In this document: piece by piece, positions 35,787 to 46,500 of the stretch
Numbering within the stretch: position 1 is the first letter of the stretch
Layout of the letters: every line of letters begins with the position of its first letter
Origin: an uncultured Muribaculaceae bacterium
GTDB lineage: Bacteria > Bacteroidota > Bacteroidia > Bacteroidales > Muribaculaceae
Assembly (NCBI GenBank): GCA_910583675.1
Contig: CAJTYH010000017.1
Span: 1-57,378, forward strand
Direction: 5' to 3'
Length of the DNA: 57,378 nt
Position numbers and translations under genes: made by a program
The notes under the pieces: model-generated
The model's database searches: none
Told to the model about the DNA's origin: nothing
Seen by the model: only the letters and a program-made list of their open reading frames with translations

Positions 35787-38700
35787 TCAACGCTTTACAA
35801 AACGCTTGGAGACGATTCCATTGTCTGTCTTCACGGTCAGCACATACACCCCTGAGGCAAGGTCTGAAACGCTTATGGAATTCACACCCTCTGCAGATGC
35901 TACCGTTGCTCCTGACATGGAGGTGATCGTGAGCGATGCTGCATCCACACCGCTTACATTAACCACATCCGTTGCCAGTGTCGGATAAATGTCTATGTCG
36001 GCCCTGTTGCTTACCACATCCATCACACCTGCTTCGAAATTGTCGAAATTGCTGAAAGTGAAGTCATCATAGAAGTAAGCCAGGCCGTCGGTAACCGTAT
36101 GGCGGAGAGCCACCCAGATCTTCTTGCCGGCATATTTCTTGAGGTCGGTCACAAACTTGAAGTAAGCGTCGCTGCCAACCTCGGGCTTGGGAACATCGTA
36201 GCCCTTGACAAGCTCGAACTTTGAAAGATCATCCGGGCCTTCGGTGCTGACCATCACAGATGCGCGTCCCGTACCGAAACGGTCGTCATCGGCATGGAGA
36301 TAATCGCGACACCAGAACTCGAACGAGGACTGATCCGTAGCCGTCATGGCCGGCGAGATGATCCAGTCTTCAACAGCCACCCCGTCGGCATCGGCACCGA
36401 AAGTCACGAGGCACTGGTCGCCGGTGCTCGGGTAGCAGATGTTCCAGTCGGCCTTCTTGTAGTTCATGACCACGAAAGCGAACGGCTCGCCGCGATGAGC
36501 GTAATCAACCATGAGCAGAGGCACCGTGCTCCGGCGATCCACGTCTACGGTAGTCATCTCCGCAGGTGAAAGAGAGCCATAAGCATCACGCTCGAAACCA
36601 TAGAAACGGACATTGGCAGGAAGAACCTCCACCTTCACGGGGAGAGTGGCAATAGTGCCGTCCTTGGTGGTGATGGTCATTACATCCTCGATCGCCTCAT
36701 TGGCATCGTTGCCGCTTACCCCCATGGAGAAGTTGACCGCCTTGCCGGCTTCAACCTTGTCACCCTCTTTAAGAGATGTGGAGAAAACGCCGTTGCCGAA
36801 AGTCACAGATTTGATCTCAGCGTCCTGCGAACCGTCATTGTAAAGCGTAAAGGTCGTTTCAGTCGTGAAGGATTCGTCATGGTTGACCTTACCTGCGTCA
36901 TACCCGTCGGTATTGAACGACAACTTGACTGGTGTGGCTGATTCTATTGCAAACTCATCAATGCATGCGCCTGTTGCCTTCATGTAATCGTCGTAAGTAT
37001 ATACCCAACGGAATGCTACTGTCTTGCCTACATAAGGTGCGAGGTCTACACGCTCACGGATCCAGAACTTGTTGGTCTTGTCAGAAAGCATGGAGAGTTC
37101 CTGCCACTGGCCGTCTACCATGATCTCAAAGGTCACTTTGGAAATGCCGTCGTAGCCCTTGGTATTGTTGGTCACCTGGCCGCTGTCATCTTTCTGCAGT
37201 GTCACTGCCACACCGTCGCCCCAATAGAAGGATGCGAACGCCGGCTCTGAAACCTTTATGTCAGGAGTTTCCAACGCCGTGGACTTGCCGTTTTCCCTCG
37301 GGTTGGCCATAGCCGATGCCTTGCCTCCATAAGGGCTGATTTCATTCTTGGCCCAGTGTGTGCTACCTTCCACAGTCATGTTCCAGCCTGTAGGAGGAAC
37401 CGCAGTGTCGAACCCTTCCATATAAGGCAGTGTTGTGATCGTGGGATCGTCAATCGTGCGGAATGCCCATGTCTGAACCACGGGAGCGTCACCCTTGGCA
37501 TTGTATGGAACGACTTTCCAATTGTATGTCGTTGAGTATGCCAGTGCAGGAAGGTCATAGCTGACCTTGTTACCAAGATCCTCCCCATTGACAAGATTTG
37601 TAGCTGCGGCATCGGAGCCTACATACAGGCGATAACCTGTCGCGAACTGAGCCGGTGCCCACTGCAGCGTGATACCGCGATAATAAAGATCGGAAGCTCC
37701 GTCGGCAGGATACACGACCGAAGTGGCTGCCGGAGTGCTGCCGGCTCCATAAATGTTATTGAGCACTACCTGGTCAAGATAGAAAAGACTCGCCTCCGCC
37801 CCTGTCTCGGAATCATAGTAGGTAAGATTCCAAACGAACTGCCAGTAGCAGTTGTCGGAAGAAGCCTCCTCACTGTAGCTCTTCTTCACGATTGCGTTCA
37901 GCTCGTCGTTGTAGTCGAATACGTCGATGGTCTTCCATGTCGCACCACCGTCGGAAGAGAATTGCAATTGCACCTCGGTATCGGGCAACGTCTCCCCGTT
38001 GTATATGTCGGCATATGTGAAAGAAATCTTTGCAGCAGACTTCGACGCGTCTATGCGCGGCGTGCGCAGATAATTCTTCTCCTGATAATAGGCATTGGGA
38101 GCGGCAGCCTTGTCACCCTCCATGTTGGCATCCACAGCCCTCCATTTGAGAGTTGTCCATCCTGCGGGAGGGAACACTTCCCCTTCAAAGCCTTCATACA
38201 CCTCGTCTGCGGCAAGCATTTCCTTTACAGCCTTGACTGAGATGACTGCATCTGCACCGTTTGTCTTTATGACCACGTTGCCGCTGGCCGCGGAAGTGAG
38301 GCTCGCCTCATATGTGATCTGGAGGTTCATCCCCTCGTTCTTCTTAAGGTTGACCTGATCCATCGGACGATCGAAAACCACGCCGAACCCGGCAGGAGCC
38401 TCTACTGCGGTGATCTGAAGCCCTGCAGTACCGGTATTTGTGAGCGTAAGCACGTCAGAACGGACTTTGGCACCGACGTACACCTTGCCGAAGTCCCATG
38501 ATGTCGCAGACATGGTAGGCTCGGGAGCGGAAGCCGACTGTTTGGGATAGACGCGCACGTCGTCAAGTTCTACACTGTTAACGGCATCTATCTTGCCTGA
38601 CCAACTGCCGGTCACTCCGGTCACTACATACGCGAAGGCCACACGTACCTTTTTGCCCTGCCAGGGTGCAAGATTTATCTTTGAAACATATTTCTGCCAT

Positions 38701-39242
38701 CCCACCCAAGGCACGGAATACCAATCATATACCGTGGGCTGGATGCCGCTTTCAAGAACCATGTCGGGATCAAGGAAAGAAAAGACGAACTTCTCGTCGT
38801 CTATCTCACCACCCTCTTCGGTAACGAACACGCGAAGGTCGTACTGCTTCTTTTCCAATGCCATCCCGGAACTTGCCCACTGAAACGAAAGCTCACACTG
38901 ATCCTTGAGGTCAAGGACTGGAGTAATAAGATAATCCACGCCTGCCTCCGGCTCATAACCGGGAGCGGAAGTAGATGATGTGCCGGCATCAATCCACGCT
39001 TTCTTGTTAAGGATCACGTTGGCATCCTTGTTTGTGTCACGGGCAAGACACCAACGGTTAGGGATCTCATTGGCATCACTATGGTTGACAATCTGCCAAC
39101 CGTCCCCCAACTGCAACTCTGCATAAGCCGGGCTTACCGATATGCTCATGCCTTCGAAATCCTCACTCAGAAGGTCGCCGGAAGCAGCAAAGGATGGGAA
39201 TCCTATTGCAGCCAAAGCAAATGGAAGTAATAATTTCTTCAT
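35787..39242 (-). CDS. Exported multi-jelly-roll protein with canonical T9SS type A sorting domain
   Basis: The 1151-residue protein begins with a signal peptide (MKKLLLPFALAAIGFPSFA). I set the start at 39242 because an exact promoter lies at 39329-39360 and the longer in-frame extension would overlap it. Jelly-roll domains begin near 22 (SEDFEGMS), 346 (YEGFEGEVFPPAGW), 606 (YMEGFDTAVPPTGW) and 880 (FYGFERDAYG). Two ASH/DUF1573-like domains lie at about 244-340 (WDFGKVYVGAKVRSDVLTL) and 772-875. A fibronectin III-like domain lies near 504-600. The last 75 residues are a textbook sorting domain (IYPTLATDVVNV through SDLASGVYVLTVKTDNG, ending KRFVKR). A surface role is very likely; the ligand is unknown. 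Confidence 0.87.
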   Translation of the reverse strand: MKKLLLPFALAAIGFPSFAASGDLLSEDFEGMSISVSPAYAELQLGDGWQIVNHSDANEIPNRWCLARDTNKDANVILNKKAWIDAGTSSTSAPGYEPEAGVDYLITPVLDLKDQCELSFQWASSGMALEKKQYDLRVFVTEEGGEIDDEKFVFSFLDPDMVLESGIQPTVYDWYSVPWVGWQKYVSKINLAPWQGKKVRVAFAYVVTGVTGSWSGKIDAVNSVELDDVRVYPKQSASAPEPTMSATSWDFGKVYVGAKVRSDVLTLTNTGTAGLQITAVEAPAGFGVVFDRPMDQVNLKKNEGMNLQITYEASLTSAASGNVVIKTNGADAVISVKAVKEMLAADEVYEGFEGEVFPPAGWTTLKWRAVDANMEGDKAAAPNAYYQEKNYLRTPRIDASKSAAKISFTYADIYNGETLPDTEVQLQFSSDGGATWKTIDVFDYNDELNAIVKKSYSEEASSDNCYWQFVWNLTYYDSETGAEASLFYLDQVVLNNIYGAGSTPAATSVVYPADGASDLYYRGITLQWAPAQFATGYRLYVGSDAAATNLVNGEDLGNKVSYDLPALAYSTTYNWKVVPYNAKGDAPVVQTWAFRTIDDPTITTLPYMEGFDTAVPPTGWNMTVEGSTHWAKNEISPYGGKASAMANPRENGKSTALETPDIKVSEPAFASFYWGDGVAVTLQKDDSGQVTNNTKGYDGISKVTFEIMVDGQWQELSMLSDKTNKFWIRERVDLAPYVGKTVAFRWVYTYDDYMKATGACIDEFAIESATPVKLSFNTDGYDAGKVNHDESFTTETTFTLYNDGSQDAEIKSVTFGNGVFSTSLKEGDKVEAGKAVNFSMGVSGNDANEAIEDVMTITTKDGTIATLPVKVEVLPANVRFYGFERDAYGSLSPAEMTTVDVDRRSTVPLLMVDYAHRGEPFAFVVMNYKKADWNICYPSTGDQCLVTFGADADGVAVEDWIISPAMTATDQSSFEFWCRDYLHADDDRFGTGRASVMVSTEGPDDLSKFELVKGYDVPKPEVGSDAYFKFVTDLKKYAGKKIWVALRHTVTDGLAYFYDDFTFSNFDNFEAGVMDVVSNRADIDIYPTLATDVVNVSGVDAASLTITSMSGATVASAEGVNSISVSDLASGVYVLTVKTDNGIVSKRFVKR

Positions 39243-39328
39243 CTTAGTTACTTTTAAAAGGTGAATAATGAATTGATCTATGGTCACTCGTTTTATTTCG
39301 TTGCAAACTATGTATAGCATATTTTTAG

Positions 39329-39360
39329 CAAAGTTACTACCATTCACCTTTATTTGCAAA
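39329..39360 (-). promoter_or_regulatory. Promoter of the 1151-residue secreted protein
   Basis: TTTG (39357-39360), a 20-base spacer and TAACTTTG (39329-39336) on the minus strand match the consensus exactly. The start near 39325 gives a leader of about 83 bases. Confidence 0.72.
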
Positions 39361-39502
39361 CATTTTGAGAGCAAAAGCGCCTTTAGCACTTTACACGGTT
39401 ACGGATTAACGTAGTTGACAAACAAAATGACAACAATCCGCAACTGTTGAAATCTCCCCTCACGACATGACAGTGAAATTCGCCTAAAACAACGGTCGAT
39501 GA

Positions 39503-39563
39503 CTGACAGCACCATCACCATCCGGACACAAAAAAGGCGATATGTCAATTTTGACACACCGCC
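39503..39563 (+). repeat. Intergenic repeat, copy B
   Basis: This is a near-copy of 23518-23577. The first 26 bases are identical and the following hairpin differs by a few substitutions and a small length change in the A tract. Confidence 0.8.
39536..39563 (-). terminator. Terminator after the 725-residue secreted protein
   Basis: A stem of about 12 bp (ggcgatatgtca/tgacacaccgcc, with G-U or mismatch positions) and a 4-base loop, followed on the minus strand by tttttt. It is part of repeat copy B. Confidence 0.7.
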
Positions 39564-39603
39564 ATATGATTAATGTGTTCCGTCTACAGACAGAAAGTGG
39601 ATT

Positions 39604-41781
39604 TTATTTCTGGACATACTTGACACCACCTACGATGTAGATACCGGCACGGAGAGACTTGAGCTGCGCGGGAGTTGCGTTGCGGAGGACGAGCATGCCT
39701 GTTACGGTATAAACGTCGGTCTCAGCAACGGAAGCGCCGGCGATTACACCCTCTACGCCATTCTTGTTGGCATCTCCGGCGGTTATTGCCATGTCGCCGT
39801 CAAGCACTACGGTATATGTGCCGTCTTCATTGGGTTCTACCTTCACGCCTTCTTCATCGGCAGACTCGGCTTCCGCAGCAAGAGTATCGGCCTTCTTCAC
39901 GTATACGTCAAGCCTGTATCCTTCTTCGGGGATGAGAGTAAAGGCTGTACCCTCCAAACCTGATATCGGCTGAGCAAAATCCTCTACCGGAACGATTATG
40001 TCCTTCTTCACCGTAAAATGGCAATCGTGATCCATGTTGGTTATCGTGGCCGTGTATGTCTCCGGCTCTTTGTCGTCAAAGAGCTTGAACACGTCACCGT
40101 CTTCGAAGCTGACTTCGAAACCGCCATATACCCCCGGCTCTACCGGTTCACCGTTGAGGTAACCGAGGTTCAGGTTTCTGGGATACCACGAAAATGCAAA
40201 CGGATTCTCGGAAGAGCCGAAATCAATTACGCTGTAACCCTGGGCATTGGGATATTTCACGCGAGCGGGATCATTCTGACGGAAGAAATCGAAATAATAC
40301 AGATCGGGGCCGTCGTTATATGAAAGGTATACCACACACTGCTTGTCGCGCACAAGCGGAGTAGCAGTCACGTCCATTGATTTAACGCTCTGGTCAAGAT
40401 ATAGGTTGTATTTGCCTTCGGTGGTGATCACATCGTCGTCCATGACGATCTCGATCTTGTCAATGGTGGCACCGAACGCCGGTTCTATCTGGAAATTGTT
40501 GGCATCGCTCGTGTACTCGATCACATTCTCGCCATCCTGCAAAGCCAATTCCCTATAATTCAACTTAGCAACGACTGCAGCAGCATTGTCAACCGTCAAC
40601 GGGAAAAGGTAAGTAGGTTTCTTTTCTGCGACAAACACGATGTTTGCATCTTCAACGGCCTTGTATTCCCATGTCTCATATACAAACTGAATATCCTGTT
40701 CCACATCGTTTACCTTAATGGCATTGAGGATGTACATATCCTTGTTCAAGGTGAATTTCAGCTTGTTGCCGCAATGGATGGTCATTTCTTCCTGCCAGTC
40801 GGGAAAGTCCTCACCGTTAAGGGTTACAGATCTTACGATCGCGAGGTTTTCAGCCGGATCGGCTGCAACAGTCACCTTGTAGTCCTCGTCGGGATAATCC
40901 ACCTTGATGTCGATCTCGTCACCTTCATTAGCCGAGAAATAATATGAGCCGTATGAGCCGCTCTGCTCCACGCCGTTCCTCTTCACCGAGAACAGGTCTG
41001 TGCCGTAATTGACATGGGAGATCGTCACACTCGCCTGGGAACCGCCCATCTCTATCTCTTTCCACTCGTTGGCCACAAGCCCGTCAACGGAATTGTAGTC
41101 CACTGAAATCTTAGCCTGGCCGGGATTGTCCACACGCAGTTTGAACATGGGGGCTTCAAACTCTGATGCAGGTACGACCACATATGCAAACACGTCGTCT
41201 GCGTAGATATCGCTGCTGTAAAGTGAGCACTCGCGGAAGTTCTTCACATCGAATCCCTTATTGTCAGAAACACGGTACACGCGGGTGAGACGGTAGTTCT
41301 CACGATCCTTAACCTCAATGTAGATGCCGTCGTACTGGCCGAGCTTGAAACGGTTGGCGCCCTGCGTCAACTCGAAATCCTCATTAGCATATTGGCCTTT
41401 CTTTATCGTAACCAAGGACGGATCAGGAACATTGAAAGTAACATACTTGGGAGCCTGGATTGTCACGTTGACATACATGTCATCCGTAAGATTTACAACC
41501 GGTATGTTGCATGTATTGTTTTGGATCTGTCCCACATAATAACTATACGAAACGGTACTCATGATCAGCTCGTCATCAAGAAGAGCCACATAAAGGGACT
41601 CTTCGATTGTGATGGTTGTCTGCTCACCGGTTAGCTCTATCAGGCTACCTTCGGCACCTCCGTCGCGCACCTCAAGTTTGTCCCAGTACCCCATACAGGT
41701 AAAGTTCACATTCACTGCCTGTGCCCCGAAGCCGAGCACGCTCAAGAGCAGTACCGTAAAAATCGTGTAAAATTTCTTCAT
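39604..41781 (-). CDS. Exported beta-repeat protein with short T9SS-like tail
   Basis: The 725-residue protein starts with a signal peptide (MKKFYTIFTVLLLSVLGFGAQA). The ATG at 41781 is chosen over one ten codons upstream because it begins the signal sequence. The body is acidic and all-beta. It contains at least two copies of a module of about 90 residues, each starting like FKLRVDNPGQAKISVDYN or FPLTVDNAAAVVAKLNYR and ending in a hydrophobic strand before a proline. The C-terminal half includes an acidic, low-complexity patch (AAEAESADEEGVKVEPNEDG). It ends SLRAGIYIVGGVKYVQK, a shortened version of the sorting-domain end seen in its neighbours. No enzyme or known binding domain was recognised. 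Confidence 0.75.
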   Translation of the reverse strand: MKKFYTIFTVLLLSVLGFGAQAVNVNFTCMGYWDKLEVRDGGAEGSLIELTGEQTTITIEESLYVALLDDELIMSTVSYSYYVGQIQNNTCNIPVVNLTDDMYVNVTIQAPKYVTFNVPDPSLVTIKKGQYANEDFELTQGANRFKLGQYDGIYIEVKDRENYRLTRVYRVSDNKGFDVKNFRECSLYSSDIYADDVFAYVVVPASEFEAPMFKLRVDNPGQAKISVDYNSVDGLVANEWKEIEMGGSQASVTISHVNYGTDLFSVKRNGVEQSGSYGSYYFSANEGDEIDIKVDYPDEDYKVTVAADPAENLAIVRSVTLNGEDFPDWQEEMTIHCGNKLKFTLNKDMYILNAIKVNDVEQDIQFVYETWEYKAVEDANIVFVAEKKPTYLFPLTVDNAAAVVAKLNYRELALQDGENVIEYTSDANNFQIEPAFGATIDKIEIVMDDDVITTEGKYNLYLDQSVKSMDVTATPLVRDKQCVVYLSYNDGPDLYYFDFFRQNDPARVKYPNAQGYSVIDFGSSENPFAFSWYPRNLNLGYLNGEPVEPGVYGGFEVSFEDGDVFKLFDDKEPETYTATITNMDHDCHFTVKKDIIVPVEDFAQPISGLEGTAFTLIPEEGYRLDVYVKKADTLAAEAESADEEGVKVEPNEDGTYTVVLDGDMAITAGDANKNGVEGVIAGASVAETDVYTVTGMLVLRNATPAQLKSLRAGIYIVGGVKYVQK

Positions 41782-41898
41782 ACAAAAATATGATTGGTTA
41801 ATAATTGACAATATGCATTATTGGACATCGCTATGCAATTTTTATTATCTTTCAGCAAAACACTGCAACTTTCGACGCCTCTCAAGCGCAACACCCCG

Positions 41899-41929
41899 CA
41901 AAGTTAAGCGTTTTTTTGAAAACGGCAAA
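41899..41929 (-). promoter_or_regulatory. Promoter of the 725-residue secreted protein
   Basis: TTTG (41926-41929), a 19-base spacer and TAACTTTG (41899-41906) on the minus strand fit the consensus. The start near 41895 gives a leader of about 114 bases. Confidence 0.68.
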
Positions 41930-42043
41930 TTCCCTTAATACAAAATTTTCCTCATGCATATCTGGCTCCGACAATTAACACTTCAGGAGCTCTTTTTTAT
42001 GCACATTTAGCCACCTTCATGTAGAATTCATAAAAATTATGGC

Positions 42044-42051
42044 TATATTTG
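42044..42051 (+). promoter_or_regulatory. Possible -7 box of the NSS transporter gene
   Basis: TATATTTG matches TAnnTTTG but has no TTTG at -33. If used, transcription would start near 42055, upstream of the palindromes. An alternative weaker -7 box, TAATTATG (42103-42110), lies inside the palindrome itself. Confidence 0.35.
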
Positions 42052-42098
42052 TCATTCGGAACAACAACGGGCATGCACATGGATTGTCTGCATGCAAT

Positions 42099-42133
42099 TG
42101 CATAATTATGCACCCAATGTGCATACCACATCA
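42099..42133 (+). promoter_or_regulatory. ARG-box-like pair (putative ArgR operator)
   Basis: TGCATAATTATGCA (42099-42112) is a perfect palindrome matching the ArgR box pattern TGMATWWWWATKCA. A weaker second site (42120-42133) matches 10 of 14 positions and lies 21 bp away centre to centre, the spacing of paired 18-bp ARG boxes in enterobacteria. An overlapping atgcaattgcat palindrome precedes it. The link to ArgR is inference. Confidence 0.4.
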
Positions 42134-42148
42134 TAATGAACATACCCC

Positions 42149-43501
42149 ATGGCAAAGAAAACTGAATTTGCGACCAAGGTAGGTCTTGTGGCTGCCACCG
42201 TAGGCTCAGCCATAGGCTTGGGGAACGTATGGCGCTTTCCTGCAGAAACGCAAGAAAACGGTGGAGCTGCTTTTCTGATCCTGTACGTGGCATGCGTGTT
42301 TTTGCTCGGAGTGCCGGTGATGCTGGGAGAGTTCGTGCTTGGAAGAGGCGGACGCGGAGACTCGGTGAGCGTCTACAAGCGCCTCTCCCCCGGATCCGGA
42401 TGGTGGATCGTGGGCGCTCTCGGAATAATCGCATCCTACCTCATAACCATATTCTACATGGTAGTTGCAGGTTGGACGCTCGAGTATCTCGTCCAATCCC
42501 TGAATGGCACGCTCTATGCGCCTACGGCTCCCGAGGCGTTGCACACGCACTTCTCGGGCGTAATGGAAAGATCCATCGGCGGATGGTGGGAGCCAACCAC
42601 CGCCACCGCCATGGTAATATTGCTTAATATATTCATATTGATCAGGGGCGTCCAAAAAGGCATAGAGAAATTGTCAAACATACTGATGCCGTTGCTTTTC
42701 CTCATACTCATCGGCTTGTTCATAGTGGCGATGACGCTCCCGGGAGCCGGAGAAGGGCTGGAGTTTTTCCTGAAACCGGACTTTTCCAAGATAACGCCGG
42801 AGGTTGTCGTAAACGCCCTCGGACAGACCTTCTTCTCCCTGAGCCTCGGTATGGGTATACTTGTCACCTATGCATCATATTACCCGATAGGAACCAATCT
42901 CCCTCGCACATCCATAACGGTGGCACTCCTGTCCCTGCTCGTGGCGCTTCTGATGGGTGGCCTGATATTCCCCGCTGTAATGACATTCGGCCTCCAGGAA
43001 GAAGGCTTGCAAGGAGCCACACTAATATTCATGACACTCCCGGAAGTGTTCAGCCAGATGCATCTTCCATGGTTATGGTCAGCATTGTTTTTCCTCCTGC
43101 TTCTCGTGGCCGCTATAACCTCTACGGTATCGCTTGCGGAAGTATCCATCGCATTCCTGGTAGACCGTTTCGGAATGGGACGACGCAACGCCGTACTCAC
43201 CGCGTTGCTCCCCATGTTGGCACTGAGTCCTGTCTGCGCACTCTCCATGGGGCCGCTTTCCGGGATCACCTTGCTCGACATGAACATCTTCGAGCTACTT
43301 GACACATTCGCCACCAACATTCTACTCCCGGTCGTGTCCATAGGGACATGCCTCTACGTGGGATGGTTCGGCCCGAAACGCCTGCTGCACTCACAGCTTA
43401 GCAACCGCGGAACACTCCACTCCCCACTTACAGGCACCATAACGTTCATCCTCAGATGGATCGCCCCGATCCTCATCGCAGCCATCCTACTCGTCAATTG
43501 A
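42149..43501 (+). CDS. Sodium-dependent transporter, NSS/SNF family
   Basis: The 450-residue protein is a neurotransmitter:sodium symporter homologue of LeuT/MhsT type, importing an amino acid or related solute with sodium across the inner membrane. The signature TKVGLVAATVGSAIGLGNVW followed by RFP is the broken first helix that binds sodium and substrate. QENGGAAFLILY and GEFVLGR follow as in the family. Eleven or so membrane spans can be counted, close to the compact 11-12 span bacterial form. It is preceded by ARG-box-like palindromes, which would suit an amino-acid substrate. The substrate cannot be read from sequence. The secreted LRR gene starts 49 bases downstream in the same direction. 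Confidence 0.93.
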   Translation: MAKKTEFATKVGLVAATVGSAIGLGNVWRFPAETQENGGAAFLILYVACVFLLGVPVMLGEFVLGRGGRGDSVSVYKRLSPGSGWWIVGALGIIASYLITIFYMVVAGWTLEYLVQSLNGTLYAPTAPEALHTHFSGVMERSIGGWWEPTTATAMVILLNIFILIRGVQKGIEKLSNILMPLLFLILIGLFIVAMTLPGAGEGLEFFLKPDFSKITPEVVVNALGQTFFSLSLGMGILVTYASYYPIGTNLPRTSITVALLSLLVALLMGGLIFPAVMTFGLQEEGLQGATLIFMTLPEVFSQMHLPWLWSALFFLLLLVAAITSTVSLAEVSIAFLVDRFGMGRRNAVLTALLPMLALSPVCALSMGPLSGITLLDMNIFELLDTFATNILLPVVSIGTCLYVGWFGPKRLLHSQLSNRGTLHSPLTGTITFILRWIAPILIAAILLVN

Positions 43502-43550
43502 TTCAGTATTTCTCAATTTCTTAATTTCCCTATTTCCAATATATTTATAA

Positions 43551-46500
43551 ATGAAGAGAATTATCACATCAGCACTTGTCGCAGCAGCTGTAGCCTTGGG
43601 AACTTTCGCCCAAGGCACCATCACACTGACGACATCAGCCCCGGTAGGCACAAAGATCAGAATCCTGCCCAACGTCACATCGACCACAACTCCCTTGAGC
43701 ATCGACTTCGGAAACGGCATCGTGACAAAACATACCGTAAACCCGTCACAAGGTGCATGGCAAAGATGGATAGAAGGCACTGTGGAGGGAACCGAGATAA
43801 CAATCTCAGGTGAAGTCACCGAACTCACTTTCAACGAGGCTCAACTCACGGCGGCAAAAGTCGAAGGCATGACAAATCTCCGCACACTCGACCTCTCAAA
43901 GAACGAACTTACAGACTTCACTCTCATCGGAACCACCCCGCTGACAACACTGGATCTCCGCCAGAACCACTTGCGCAACAATACGGCAGAAAATCCCACG
44001 CTTTCGCTTGAAAATGCAGGAGAAACACTTGTAAACCTCACCCTCAGCGAGAACGACGGCCTCGTATGCCTCGACATGCGACATCTCAAGGCGCTTCAGT
44101 ACTTCACGGCCAACGACTGCCCTCTGTTGGGATCGGTTTTCATCTGCCTGCCTGAGGAAAGCCACGACAATCTGCGCAGCATAAGCATGAACAATTGTTC
44201 GCTGGCACACTTCTATCCCGTAAGCATGCCACAGCTCAGCTCATTGAACCTCAGCAACAACGACTTGATGACCACCGACGATGACGTGGATCCCTTCATG
44301 ATGGGGAACTATCCGAAACTCCATGCTCTCGACCTTTCGGAAAATCCAAATGTAGACAAAGTAGACGTGACAGGATGCCCCGAGCTTGAATCCATCAACA
44401 TTAACGGATGCAGCTTCAAGTCGCTTAACCTGAGCAACTGTCCGGAACTTGTGACTTTGACTGCCTCCGGCAACAAAATCCCGGCCCTGGATCTGGCAAA
44501 CAACAAGAATCTCAGCACAATAGACCTTACCGGAAATCCGATTTCCGAACTGGACACACGCCTGTTCAAACAGTTGCGACGCCTATACATCTCCGATACC
44601 CGCATCGCACGCGTAGACCTTCTGGAAGCATATTACCTTACAGAGTTCAAAGCAAGCAACACAAACATCGAATTCGTGGACTTCAACGGTGTGCAACCTT
44701 CAGGCCTTTCCATGATCGACCTCCGCGACAACAAGCGCATGACCGGGGAAAGCGTGGATTATACCATACACACCCTCCCCGTGGCAAAGCAGAACTATAA
44801 TCCAGCCGCCAACCTGCTCCTGAGCGGTTCAAACGGTGAAACAGCCGACATCAGCTACGCGACAAGCAGCGACATGCAATGGAAGTGCGACATCACAGGA
44901 GACGGCACTGCCAGCAAAGACAAGGTGACCGTAACACTTGAAGGTGCCACCGACACCGGCAACAACGTGACCGGACACCTTGACCGGCTCTACCCATTCT
45001 TTGGCGTCGGACTTGACTATGACCTTGATCGCTACTCTACCGACGGAGGCGAATTCCTCATCTCACAGTGGCAGCCGGTATATTTCCAGCAAATCGCAAG
45101 CGTCACAGACAAGGCATACCCCGGAGTGCCCATGCATATCTACCCCTACCCAGCCGAGGGGAAACGCTTCCGCAGCGTGACAGTCAACGGCGAGGAAATC
45201 TTCAGCCAGTGGTTCATGGTCTCAGGCCCTGCCACCATAAAGGTGAATTTCGTAAACGAAGAATCTTCGATCAGCTTCAACACCAAGAACGGCCAGGATC
45301 TCTCGTTCATGGTAAACACAATAGAAGACAACGGCACCATCTATATTGACTGGGGCACCGGAAGCCGCACCCCCGTAACCGGAATCAACGGATATGTATC
45401 CGGCTCCGAAGAGCTTAAGGGTGCACGCATTGACGGAAAGGCCGCCGGAGAAACTGTTACCATCTACGGCAACCTCGCTGCTATAGACCTTTCCGGCTAT
45501 GGAGATGCCGCTGAAATATTCGGACTTTGGGACAATGCCGTACAGGCCATTGACGTGACCGGCGCTCCTGACCTGAAATTCCTCGCATTGTACTGGAATC
45601 CCATCAAGACCATCGATCTGACCAACAACGCACAGCTCGAACTTCTGGACGTAAGTTATACCACCATCAAGGAACTTAACCTCACACATACCCCGAACCT
45701 ATTCTGTCTGCGCGCATACAGCGACGGATTCGGCGACGAGGACGAAGGGATCGCACAGCTTACCTCCATCAATGTGACAAACCTTCCATACCTACAGTAC
45801 CTTGACGTAAAGGGAAACCGCATAAGCAGCATTGACCTCTCCAACAATGAAATGCTCACATGGGCATACCTCAACGACAACGAGCTTGAGAACATAGACC
45901 TGAGCAACAACAACGACCTTGAGGAACTGAATCTCGGAGGAAACAGCCTCACATCCATTGACTTGAGCCATAATCCATTCCTCACAGCGCTTAATGTGGA
46001 AGGCAACAAACTCACCACATTGGATCTGAGCCACAACACGCGCCTGAAGGAACTCAGCATCGCCAACAACGACATACACTCCCTTGACACTTCAATGCTC
46101 ACCGGTCTTCGTCGCCTTTATATCAACGGTAACGGCATGAGCGCCGAAGAGCTGAACGACCTCTACTACATACTACCGGAGCGCGCTCCCGACACACCCG
46201 AGGAGCAAAACCCGGGTGTAGGACAAGTGGCCTACAACCTTGCCGTAATCCAAGGTGGAGACACCAATGAGAACGACGGCAACCGTGCAGACTCCACCAT
46301 AGCCGAGGATCGTGGATGGACACCCAGCCACACCGGCACCAACGGAGGATGCGACGTGGCATACCTTGACATGTATACGCATCCCAACGGCACGTATGTG
46401 GTCACCGATGCAGCCGGAAACATCTACACCCACGGCTCGAAAGTGCCCAAATACGAACCGCTTACCATCACCGCAACTCCGGCCGAAGGATACATGCTGT

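Larger units (their letters stand above)
39243..39603. other. Intergenic region with promoter, repeat copy B and terminator
   Basis: No gene is evident in these 361 bases. On the minus strand it carries the terminator of the 725-residue gene (39536-39563, inside repeat copy B at 39503-39563) and the promoter of the next gene (39329-39360). The stretch 39361-39500 shows nothing recognisable. Confidence 0.6.
41782..42148. other. Divergent regulatory region before the NSS transporter
   Basis: These 367 bases between divergent genes contain no gene. They hold a minus-strand promoter (41899-41929), a plus-strand -7 box (42044-42051), and a cluster of TGCA-rich palindromes just before the transporter (42089-42133). 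The rest is AT-rich without visible structure. Confidence 0.6.
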
